From REBR01 sp033721915 (GTDB lineage Bacteria > Pseudomonadota > Gammaproteobacteria > Pseudomonadales > Oleiphilaceae), in the NCBI GenBank assembly GCA_033721915.1, contig JAWWAC010000020.1:1-46173 (forward strand): 46,173 bases of DNA, in the 5' to 3' direction. Positions 24,806 through 31,788 of the stretch are shown here, piece by piece. Both the position numbers and the translations under genes were made by a program. The notes below the pieces were generated by a model. It searched no databases and was not told the DNA's origin. It worked only from the letters and a program-made list of their open reading frames with translations. Positions within the stretch are counted from its first letter, which is position 1; the number at the start of each line of letters is the position of its first letter.

Positions 24806-25162
24806 ATGAGCATGATAGAGAAACGTTTGATTGGTCTTTCTGACGAAGTGGCGCTGGAGCGTCGTCTGGGTATACAGGACCTGCACATTGGCTGGCAGGT
24901 GGAAGAAGACCGGCAATACCAGGCGGACCCGGAGGGGCGAGTGCATATTGCCCCCGTGGTGCGCTGGAAGTACACCGGAACCCAGCAGCGCCTGGTGCCT
25001 GCACTGAGCTTCAGGGAGGACAATAACCCGGAAACACGGCTGCGGCGGTTTTTCGGCCTCTTTGCGCCGACCCGCTACCGTATTGATGGTGAGCGTCTGC
25101 TGAAGGACATCGAACGGGATATCCGCCGTCATATGAACGACATGGCCCACACTGCAGCCTGA
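24806..25162 (+). CDS. Hypothetical protein, 118 residues
   Basis: I do not recognise this protein. It is a real gene by signals: AAGGAGG stands at ideal distance from the ATG at 24806, and a textbook terminator follows 18 bases after the stop. The 118-residue product is soluble, has no signal peptide or membrane segment, and is rich in charged residues. It has an N-terminal helix (SMIEKRLIGLSDEVALERRL), a central strand-rich part (IGWQVEEDRQYQ, VRWKYTGTQQRLV) and a basic C-terminal helix (GERLLKDIERDIRRHM). It is monocistronic between gabT and the radical SAM gene. The 156 bases before it hold no clear promoter. Confidence 0.75.
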   Translation: MSMIEKRLIGLSDEVALERRLGIQDLHIGWQVEEDRQYQADPEGRVHIAPVVRWKYTGTQQRLVPALSFREDNNPETRLRRFFGLFAPTRYRIDGERLLKDIERDIRRHMNDMAHTAA

Positions 25163-25180
25163 TCGTTTCCGTCCTTCGTT

Positions 25181-25210
25181 AAAAAAACCGGGGCCTGCCC
25201 CGGTTTTTTT
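25181..25210 (+). terminator. Intrinsic terminator after the 118-residue hypothetical gene
   Basis: Seven A, a 6-bp stem CCGGGG / CCCCGG with a 4-base loop, then seven T: a continuous 13-bp pairing. It is symmetrical and could act in both directions. Confidence 0.93.
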
Positions 25211-25285
25211 GTATCCGCAACCGGTTGCCGCTGACGCAAATCTGTAACGGTTGGCTAGACTTTGGGTCACTGATTCACAACGATG

Positions 25286-25365
25286 CCGGCCTGCGGTGAA
25301 TCCGCAGGGCCGGTCTATGCGTAATCTGACGGTATCCCGCAGTCCGCCCCATTGCGGGGCTGCTG
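25286..25365 (+). promoter_or_regulatory. Structured leader before the radical SAM gene
   Basis: Two hairpins lie in the ~130 bases before the radical SAM ATG. The first (25286-25313) pairs CCGGCC-TGCGG with CCGCA-G-GGCCGG around the loop TGAAT, an 11-bp stem with one bulged base. The second (25346-25360) pairs GCCCC with GGGGC, can extend through GCA/TGC, and is soon followed by TTTT. A 13-codon open frame from 25283 spans the first hairpin but lacks a ribosome site. I cannot match this to a known riboswitch class. Confidence 0.35.
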
Positions 25366-25394
25366 TTTTCACTGGACTTACGACAGGACTCCCT

Positions 25395-26351
25395 ATGCAA
25401 GCGTTTGACACGATTCCGGTAAAAAACCTGCAGCGTGAAAAGTTCCGCGACCCTCATGTCACCCTGACCGGTGAGCCCCGGGCCACGGTGGGGCTGAACA
25501 AACTGGAAACCCTGTGGTTCTGTACCGGCACCCTGTGCAACCTGGCCTGTGAAAACTGCTATATCGAATCCTCCCCCAGCAACGACAGCCTGGTGTACAT
25601 CAGTGCCGCGGAAGTGGCCGCCTACCTGGACGAAATCGAGCGGGAGAAGCTGGGTACAAGCTGCATTGCCTTTACCGGTGGCGAGCCCTTCATGAACCCG
25701 GAGCTGCTGCCGATTCTCGAGGACTGCCTTGAGCGGGGCTTTGAGGTGCTGGTGCTGACCAACGCGATGCGGCCCATGATGAAAGTCAGCGACGCCTTTC
25801 TGGCCCTCAAGGAGCGCTACCCGGACAAAATCACGGTGCGTGTGTCCATTGATCACTACTCCCGGGAAGTCCATGAACAGGAGCGGGGCCCCCGCTCCTG
25901 GAACCCGGCGGTAAAGGGGCTGCACTGGCTGACCAGCCAGGGCTTTACCGTAGACATCGCCGGCCGTCTGTTCTCCGGGGAGACGGATGCCGAGATGCGC
26001 CTGGGCTACGCCCGCTTCTTTGCCCAGGAAGAGATCGATCTGGACGCCCATGATCCGTCCACAGTGGTGTTGTTTCCGGAAATGGACGCCAGCATGGACG
26101 TGCCGGAAATCACCACCGCCTGCTGGGATAAGCTTGGGGTCAGCCCGGACGCCCAGATGTGCGCCACATCGCGCATGGTGGTCAAGCGCAAGGGGGCGGA
26201 CAAGCCGGTGGTGGTGCCCTGCACACTGCTGCCTTACCAGCCAGAGTTCGAGCTGAGCCACAGCCTTGTGGACAGCTTCCAGGAGGTGCCACTGAATCAC
26301 CCCCACTGCGCCAAGTTCTGTGTTCTGGGTGGAGCTTCCTGCAGCGGCTGA
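25395..26351 (+). CDS. Radical SAM protein of unknown substrate
   Basis: A radical S-adenosylmethionine enzyme. The 318-residue product has the 4Fe-4S motif C48-x3-C52-x2-C55 (TLCNLACENC), the GGEP SAM-binding motif (FTGGEPFMNPEL), and later strands such as VRVSIDHYSREVHEQERG. The C-terminal third carries further cysteines (CATSRMV, VVPCTL, HCAKFCVLGGASCSG), enough for a SPASM-like auxiliary cluster. The ATG at 25395 has AGGACT six bases upstream and is preferred; an in-frame ATG at 25317 with AGGG ahead of it would add 26 residues from the structured leader. No peptide precursor or partner enzyme is adjacent, so the substrate cannot be inferred. Confidence 0.87.
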   Translation: MQAFDTIPVKNLQREKFRDPHVTLTGEPRATVGLNKLETLWFCTGTLCNLACENCYIESSPSNDSLVYISAAEVAAYLDEIEREKLGTSCIAFTGGEPFMNPELLPILEDCLERGFEVLVLTNAMRPMMKVSDAFLALKERYPDKITVRVSIDHYSREVHEQERGPRSWNPAVKGLHWLTSQGFTVDIAGRLFSGETDAEMRLGYARFFAQEEIDLDAHDPSTVVLFPEMDASMDVPEITTACWDKLGVSPDAQMCATSRMVVKRKGADKPVVVPCTLLPYQPEFELSHSLVDSFQEVPLNHPHCAKFCVLGGASCSG

Positions 26352-26402
26352 ACAAAAAAGGCCGGCTCTGGTACAGATTTTACGTGCTTGCACAGTTTTT
26401 TG

Positions 26403-26431
26403 TTGGAGTCGACTTAACCCTACGCTATTCT
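26403..26431 (+). promoter_or_regulatory. Candidate promoter of the GAF/PAS gene
   Basis: TTGGAG (26403-26408), 17 bases, then TATTCT (26426-26431), about 110 bases before the chosen start of the GAF/PAS gene. Confidence 0.45.
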
Positions 26432-26489
26432 ATACAATGACGATTTGTGGGTGATAACGCCAAAACCACACAACATCCATAAATCCATG

Positions 26490-26516
26490 AAGCGGCGTTG
26501 TGTTTTTTCGCCGCTT
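26490..26516 (+). other. Hairpin in the leader of the GAF/PAS gene
   Basis: A perfect 8-bp stem AAGCGGCG / CGCCGCTT with an 11-base T-rich loop lies 25-50 bases before the ATG at 26541. It could shield or present the ribosome site. No T-run follows, so it is not a typical terminator. Confidence 0.4.
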
Positions 26517-26540
26517 GAACGGATGATTGGATATACTGCG

Positions 26541-28703
26541 ATGTTTGACAGTACCCCTTCTTTGAAGACCGCCCATTCCCGGCTGGATCTTCTGAACGAT
26601 TACGGCCTGGTCAACAATGCCAATCTGAACGAGCTCAGCGGTTTTGCTGCCATGGCGGCCTCGATGGCTGACCTGCCAATAGCGCTTGTCAATTTTCTGA
26701 AAAGTTCAGGCGACTGGTTCAGCACCATCCACGGCACTCTTCCTCAGCGTACTGCTCCGGAACTGGCATTGTGTCGCTGGGTGGTCGACAGCGGTCGAAC
26801 TCGTATGGTCAGTGACCTGCATGAATCTTCGTTTTCGGAGTTCACCCAGGTCCCGGACTCCTCCGATATCCGTTTTTTCGCCGGTGTCCCCCTGGTAGCC
26901 CATAACGGCACCGTAATTGGCACGCTGTCTGTTATGGATAATCGCAGCCGCACTCTCAGCAGCGCCTGCATACGCTCACTCGAAACCCTGGCCCGTCAGG
27001 TGATGACGCTGCTCGAGAGCCGGCGGGAACAGATCCGGCTTCGTCATCAACTGGACCAGCGGGATAACGCGCTGTTGTCCCGAGCCTCCATGATGGACGC
27101 GGTGCCTGCCAACGTGGTGTTGCTGGATGGCAACGGTGTGATCATCGAGACCAATGCCTACTGGCGAAAATTCGCCCGTGACAATGACTACGGTCAGGAA
27201 CATTGGGGGCTGGGTGAAAATTACCTGGAGGTCTGCCGCTCGGCTAATCAGGACAGTCAGGAGGCAGAAGACGCGGCCGCAGTCTCTCATGGCCTCGAGC
27301 AGGTTCTGCGTGGGAAGGTCAGAGGCTTTGCTTACGAGTACCCCTGTCACTCCAAAAACACAAAGCGCTGGTTCCGCATGTTGGCGGAGGCGCTTTCTTA
27401 CAGTGAGATCAACAACAGCGCCAATCAGGGACGCGCTGTTGTCATGCACCTGGACATTACCGAGCGCAAGCTGGCGGAGAAAGAAAGCGATCTGATGCGC
27501 TTCTCCGTGGACAACGCCACCGACGGCATTGTCTGGCTGCGCAGTGACGGCACGACCCGTTATGTCAACCGCGCCATCAGCCGCATGATGGGCTATGACC
27601 GTGACGAGCTGTCGCGCATGACGGTGTTTGACGGTCTGCCCATGTTGACTCCGGAGATGTGGCGCAAACAGTGGTCGGAGCTCAAGCGGTGGGGCAGTAC
27701 GTCCTGTGAGTCTCCTGGCCAGACTCGGGATGGCTCGCCCTTGATGCTCGAAGTCCGGGCTCAGCACATGGGCTATGATGGCGAAGAATACACGTTCACC
27801 TCGGTCAGGGACATTACCGAGCGCCGCAAGACCGATCAGGAATACCGCTCCAAACAGCGTTATCAGGACGCGATTCAGCAGATGAGCCGTGTGGCCTGGC
27901 ATCAGAAATCCCTGACGGACTACCTTCAATACATTCTGGAGTTGACCGTAGACACTCTGGCCCTGGACCAGGGCATGGTACTGCGAATTCGCGGCAGTGA
28001 GGGGCACTGTCTGGCACGCACCGGTCTCAACCCCTGGAATCTACCGCCACAGCGGTTTGAGCTGGCCGTGGACGGAGAGTTGTCGCGATTGCTAAAGGCG
28101 GGCCAGGTGGTCAGTGTGGAAGACTGGGGGCTGGAGGATAAGGCCCGTAAAGAGGCGTTCCCCTTCCTGGAGGAGGCCCGCAGCAGTGCTCTGTTGCCGT
28201 TGCTCGATCATCAGGGCGCCTGGGGCCTGATCTGGCTGGGTGCGCGTTACAGTCACGTATTCAGTGTTGAAGCAGAGGCCTTTCTTCAGCAGGTGGTCAA
28301 TCTGGCATCGGAGCAGATGCGCCTCAGGCAATCCAGGGACACGTTGCGCCACAGTCAGCATCTGGTGCAGGTGGCCAGTCGTCTGGTGGGCCTGGCGGGC
28401 TGGTCCATTGAACTGCCTCATTACGAACTGAACTGGTCCGATGAGCTGGGCGACATGCTGGGTTTCCTGCCTGGCGAGGTGCCTTCACTGGAAACAGCCC
28501 TTTCCCTTCTGCCGCCCCGTGACCGTGATCGAGTGAATCAGTCACTGCGGCGTTGTGAAGAGCAGGGACTCCCCTTCAACCTGGATTTGCAGATGCGCAC
28601 CCTGGGCGGTGAGCGGCTGGATTGTCACTTTCATGGCTACCCGGTCTACGCCAGTGACGGAACACTGGAACGTATCGAAGGGGCTCTCCAGTCCCACCAG
28701 TAA
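26541..28703 (+). CDS. Multidomain GAF/PAS sensor protein without output domain
   Basis: The 720-residue product is a chain of sensory modules. A GAF domain spans ~20-165 (PIALVNFLKSSGDWF, FFAGVPLVAHNGTVIGTLSVMD). A PAS domain spans ~185-315 and ends in VVMHLDITERK. A second PAS covers ~320-440 (SVDNATDGIVWLRSDG, FTSVRDITERRKTDQEY). A second GAF covers ~455-600 (DQGMVLRIRGSEGHCLAR, SSALLPLLDHQGAWGLIWLGAR), and a final PAS covers ~610-720. The protein stops right where a histidine kinase, GGDEF or EAL output would normally begin, so it is either a stand-alone sensor/adaptor or has lost its effector. The start at 26541 fits the N-terminus; ATGs at 26487 and 26523 are alternatives and no ribosome site is strong. 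Base composition is less GC-rich than its neighbours. Confidence 0.83.
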   Translation: MFDSTPSLKTAHSRLDLLNDYGLVNNANLNELSGFAAMAASMADLPIALVNFLKSSGDWFSTIHGTLPQRTAPELALCRWVVDSGRTRMVSDLHESSFSEFTQVPDSSDIRFFAGVPLVAHNGTVIGTLSVMDNRSRTLSSACIRSLETLARQVMTLLESRREQIRLRHQLDQRDNALLSRASMMDAVPANVVLLDGNGVIIETNAYWRKFARDNDYGQEHWGLGENYLEVCRSANQDSQEAEDAAAVSHGLEQVLRGKVRGFAYEYPCHSKNTKRWFRMLAEALSYSEINNSANQGRAVVMHLDITERKLAEKESDLMRFSVDNATDGIVWLRSDGTTRYVNRAISRMMGYDRDELSRMTVFDGLPMLTPEMWRKQWSELKRWGSTSCESPGQTRDGSPLMLEVRAQHMGYDGEEYTFTSVRDITERRKTDQEYRSKQRYQDAIQQMSRVAWHQKSLTDYLQYILELTVDTLALDQGMVLRIRGSEGHCLARTGLNPWNLPPQRFELAVDGELSRLLKAGQVVSVEDWGLEDKARKEAFPFLEEARSSALLPLLDHQGAWGLIWLGARYSHVFSVEAEAFLQQVVNLASEQMRLRQSRDTLRHSQHLVQVASRLVGLAGWSIELPHYELNWSDELGDMLGFLPGEVPSLETALSLLPPRDRDRVNQSLRRCEEQGLPFNLDLQMRTLGGERLDCHFHGYPVYASDGTLERIEGALQSHQ

Positions 28704-28814
28704 GTCAGAGCCACTCAGGCTGACTCGTTAAAGGCAGCGCCCACTCACTATACAGACCCGGAATCACGGGTTAAGGTTCGTGCATTACCCATTCCAACAA
28801 AAAGACGGAGGGCA

Positions 28815-30515
28815 ATGCCTGTGACCAGCTGGCTGTTGGCACTGAGTGCCTTTGTGGTGTTTTTTCTCGGTTACCGCTTCTATTCCCGCTATCTGGCGGA
28901 GAAGCTGTTTCGCCTGGATCCGGAATTTGTCACACCGGCCGTGCGTCTCGAGGACGGCATCGACTTTGTGCCCACCAACAAATTCGTGCTCTGGGGGCAT
29001 CACTTCACCTCTGTGGCCGGGGCCGCCCCCATTATCGGTCCCGCCATTGCCATGATCTGGGGCTGGGGGCCGGCACTGGCCTGGGTGCTTATGGGCACCG
29101 TCTTCATGGCCGGCATTCACGATTTCGGCACCCTCTGGGCCTCCGTGCGCCACCGTGGCCAGTCCATGGGCATGATTGCCCGCAACGTCATCGGGCCCAG
29201 GGCGCTGACCCTGTTTCTGCTGATCATCTTCTTCCTGCTGCTGATGGTGAACGCGGTCTTTGCCGTGGCCATCGGCACCCTGTTCACCAAGTTCCCGGCC
29301 AGTGTCATGCCTTACTGGCTGCAGATCCCCGTCGCCATCGCCATCGGTGTTCTGGTGTACCGCCGTCAGTGGTCCATTCTGCTGCCCTCACTGGTGGGTC
29401 TGGCGGTGCTGCTGGGGCTGGTGTATGCCGGTACAAAGATGCCGGTGTCACTGCCGGAGGAGACCGCGGGTTACCCGGCCACCGCCTGGTGGGTGCTGAT
29501 CATGCTGGCCTATGGCGCCATTGCCTCACGTCTGCCGGTGTGGCTGCTGCTTCAGCCACGTGACTTTATCAACGCCCAGCTGCTGTTTGTGTGTCTTTTC
29601 CTGGTGTACCTGGGGGTCTTTGTGGGGCGCCCTGAGATTGTCGCCCCCATGCTCAACCAGGACCTGCCGGCGGATACCCCCCCCATGCTGCCACTGCTGT
29701 TTGTAACCATCGCCTGCGGCGCCATTTCCGGCTTCCACGGACTGGTCAGCTCAGGCACCAGCTCCAAACAGCTGCAGAAGGAAACCGACGCCCGCTTTGT
29801 GGGCTATCTCGGCTCCACCGGTGAGGGGCTTCTGGCGGTGGCGGCGATACTGGCCACGGCGGCGGGCTTTGCCACTTTCAGTGACTGGAGTGCCCATTAC
29901 GGCTCCTGGGAGCAGGCCAGCAGCCAGGGTATCGCCGCCTTTGTCCGGGGAGCCGGCAGCTTCCTGCAGCATCTGGGCATTCCGCTGGTTGTGGCCACCA
30001 CCTTCATGTCCATGATGGTGGTGGCCTTTGCCGCCACCACATTGGACACGGGCATGCGTCTGCAGCGCTTTATACTCGGTGAAATCGGCCGTCAGTACTC
30101 GATCCCTGCACTGAGCAATATCAATGTCGCCACGGTTCTGGTGTTTGCCAGTTGCGTGGCACTGGCCTTCTTTGCCGATCCCTCCAACCCCGGTGCCGGT
30201 GGCATGGTGCTCTGGCCGCTGTTTGGCACCACCAACCAGCTCACTGCCGGTCTTTCGCTGCTGGTGCTGACGCTGATACTGATGCACCTCAAACGCAATT
30301 ACCTGCTGGCGCTGATTCCCTGCCTCTTTGTGGGGGTGATGACCGCCTGGAGCATGCTGATCAACATCGGCCATTACATCGCCCGGGAAAACTGGCTGCT
30401 TACCGGCATCGGCGTGCTGATTCTGGTGCTCAATGTCTGGCTGGTTCTGGAAGGGGTGGCCGCGTCCCGCCGCCGGCGCGACCCCCGTGAGCTGCTGGAC
30501 CAGGGGGAGGTATGA
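28815..30515 (+). CDS. cstA: CstA family carbon-starvation / pyruvate transporter
   Basis: An inner-membrane transporter of the CstA/BtsT family; enteric members take up pyruvate and affect peptide use during starvation. The 566-residue product has about 14-16 membrane helices and the family blocks GHHFTSVAGAAPIIGPAIAM (residues ~61-80) and DFGTLWASVRHRGQSMG. SGFHGLVSSGTSSKQL and FAATTLDTGMRLQR (~400-415) also fit. It is shorter than E. coli CstA (701), resembling the compact subfamily. GGAGG lies before the ATG. Its TGA overlaps the ATG of the small cory-CC-star gene by four bases, so the two are translationally coupled. A hexamer TATACA in the leader may be a -10, but I see no good -35. Confidence 0.93.
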   Translation: MPVTSWLLALSAFVVFFLGYRFYSRYLAEKLFRLDPEFVTPAVRLEDGIDFVPTNKFVLWGHHFTSVAGAAPIIGPAIAMIWGWGPALAWVLMGTVFMAGIHDFGTLWASVRHRGQSMGMIARNVIGPRALTLFLLIIFFLLLMVNAVFAVAIGTLFTKFPASVMPYWLQIPVAIAIGVLVYRRQWSILLPSLVGLAVLLGLVYAGTKMPVSLPEETAGYPATAWWVLIMLAYGAIASRLPVWLLLQPRDFINAQLLFVCLFLVYLGVFVGRPEIVAPMLNQDLPADTPPMLPLLFVTIACGAISGFHGLVSSGTSSKQLQKETDARFVGYLGSTGEGLLAVAAILATAAGFATFSDWSAHYGSWEQASSQGIAAFVRGAGSFLQHLGIPLVVATTFMSMMVVAFAATTLDTGMRLQRFILGEIGRQYSIPALSNINVATVLVFASCVALAFFADPSNPGAGGMVLWPLFGTTNQLTAGLSLLVLTLILMHLKRNYLLALIPCLFVGVMTAWSMLINIGHYIARENWLLTGIGVLILVLNVWLVLEGVAASRRRRDPRELLDQGEV

Positions 30516-30781
30516 TGGACTGGCTGCGACGCCGATGGCGACAGATCAATGAGGTCTGTGACAACCTCTATGTCACGCCTTATCGGCGCACAGCCCGCCG
30601 CGCCCGTCGCCGCGAGGACGATCTGTTCCGGCTTCTGTTGATGTCAGAGGCGCTGGGAATCCCCAATCCGGCGTCTTTTTATACCCTGGAGATGCTGCCA
30701 TTCCTGATGGAGGATTTTCACGAATGGCACAAACGCATGGGCATGGATCACTCCCCGCTGGAAGGTTTCCGATGCTGCTGA
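30512..30781 (+). CDS. cory-CC-star protein (small partner protein ending in Cys-Cys)
   Basis: An 89-residue basic protein that fits the family named cory-CC-star. A conserved NLYVTPYRRTARRARRREDD segment (residues ~16-35) is followed by helical FRLLLMSEALGIPNP, TLEMLPFLMEDFHEWHKRMG, and a C-terminus that stops immediately after two cysteines (C88, C89). It starts inside the cstA stop codon (ATGATG, two possible starts). It overlaps the downstream ATPase gene by ten bases, so all three are one translational unit. CstA-family transporters in enterics are usually encoded with YbdD/YjiX, unrelated-looking small proteins that also end in Arg-Cys-Cys. I infer that this protein fills the same slot. 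Molecular function is unknown. Confidence 0.82.
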   Translation: MMDWLRRRWRQINEVCDNLYVTPYRRTARRARRREDDLFRLLLMSEALGIPNPASFYTLEMLPFLMEDFHEWHKRMGMDHSPLEGFRCC

Positions 30782-31788
30782 AGCTGTCCCGGTGGCTGCC
30801 ACGTCGCCGCCGGAGGCCGGTCGTGCGCACCGAGGGGGCGGCGCTGAGCTTCTTTGGCGGCAAGGGGGGCGTGGGCAAAACCACCTGTGCCGCCGCCTAC
30901 GCCGTGGGACAGGCCAGCCGAGGTCAGCAGGTGTTGCTGGTGTCCACGGACCCGGCCCATTCACTGGGGGATTTGCTGGGGCAGAAGCTGGGCATGAGGG
31001 ACAGTACCGTCTGTCCGGGACTCACCGCCCTGGAAATCGACCCGGAACAGGCACTGACACGCTACCTGAAACAGGTGCAGGACAACCTGCAGCAACTGGC
31101 CAGCCCGGAGCTGCGGGAGGCGGCGGCCCGTCAGGCGAAGCTGTCCATGCAGGCACCGGGGGCCGAGGAGGCGGCCCTGTTTGATGAGGTGGTGGCCCTG
31201 GTGCTGGACCGTGGCCAGGCCTTCCACCAGATCGTGTTTGATACCGCCCCCACAGGCCACACATTGCAGTTACTGACCCTGCCCGAGGTGATGAGCACCT
31301 GGGCCGACGGATTGCTTTCACGCCGCTCAGAGGCCCTTGAGAAATGGCCGGACCGGAGCGGTCAGACGGACAGCGCAGAAGACCGGGCCGCCGCCATACT
31401 GCGCCGCCGCCGTGACCGCTTTGCGGCCATGCGGGACTGTCTGCGGGACCACCGTCGCACCCGGTTTATTCCGGTACTCAATCCCGATGCCCTGTCCCGG
31501 GAAGAAACCAGGCGCATGGTGCGGGCCCTGAAAGCCCAGTCACTGATTGTGGACACACTGATTATCAACCGGGTGATGCCACCGCAACAGGAACAGGAAG
31601 GGGCTTTCTGGCGGGAGCGCAGAGCCACGGAAACGGCCCATTTACAGGCCATAGAGCGGGATTTTCACGATTTCCGGCAGATACGGGTGCCGTTGACGGC
31701 GGGGGAGATTCAGGGCCTGGCGGCCCTGAGGGAGCTGTCCCAGCGGCTGCCGGCGGAGGCCACCGGCAACAGCCGCCAGTCTGGTTAG
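30772..31788 (+). CDS. ArsA/Get3-type ATPase
   Basis: A cytoplasmic ATPase of the ArsA/TRC40/Get3 class (SIMIBI). The 338-residue product begins with a very basic helix (LSRWLPRRRRRP). It has the deviant P-loop GGKGGVGKT at 29-37, switch I STDPAHSLGD, and switch II FDTAPTGHTLQLL. The arsenite-binding cysteine triad of ArsA and the dimer-bridging CxxC of eukaryotic Get3 are not seen; the equivalent region reads MPPQQEQEGAFWRERR. It is a single-ATPase protein, so it should act as a homodimer. No arsenic genes are nearby. GGAAGG precedes the ATG at 30772, inside the preceding gene. The context suggests it serves CstA or the Cys-Cys protein rather than arsenic export. Its stop overlaps the stop of the convergent dehydrogenase. 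Confidence 0.9.
   Translation: MLLKLSRWLPRRRRRPVVRTEGAALSFFGGKGGVGKTTCAAAYAVGQASRGQQVLLVSTDPAHSLGDLLGQKLGMRDSTVCPGLTALEIDPEQALTRYLKQVQDNLQQLASPELREAAARQAKLSMQAPGAEEAALFDEVVALVLDRGQAFHQIVFDTAPTGHTLQLLTLPEVMSTWADGLLSRRSEALEKWPDRSGQTDSAEDRAAAILRRRRDRFAAMRDCLRDHRRTRFIPVLNPDALSREETRRMVRALKAQSLIVDTLIINRVMPPQQEQEGAFWRERRATETAHLQAIERDFHDFRQIRVPLTAGEIQGLAALRELSQRLPAEATGNSRQSG

Noticed and set aside
25286..25365. Cobalamin riboswitch before the radical SAM gene
   Set aside because: The segment CGGTGAATCCGC is suggestive, but the B12 box and the CCCGCAACTG element are absent and the leader is too short.
30772..31788. Arsenite efflux pump ATPase
   Set aside because: No arsB, arsC, arsD or arsR nearby, a single ATPase domain, and no arsenite-binding cysteine triad.
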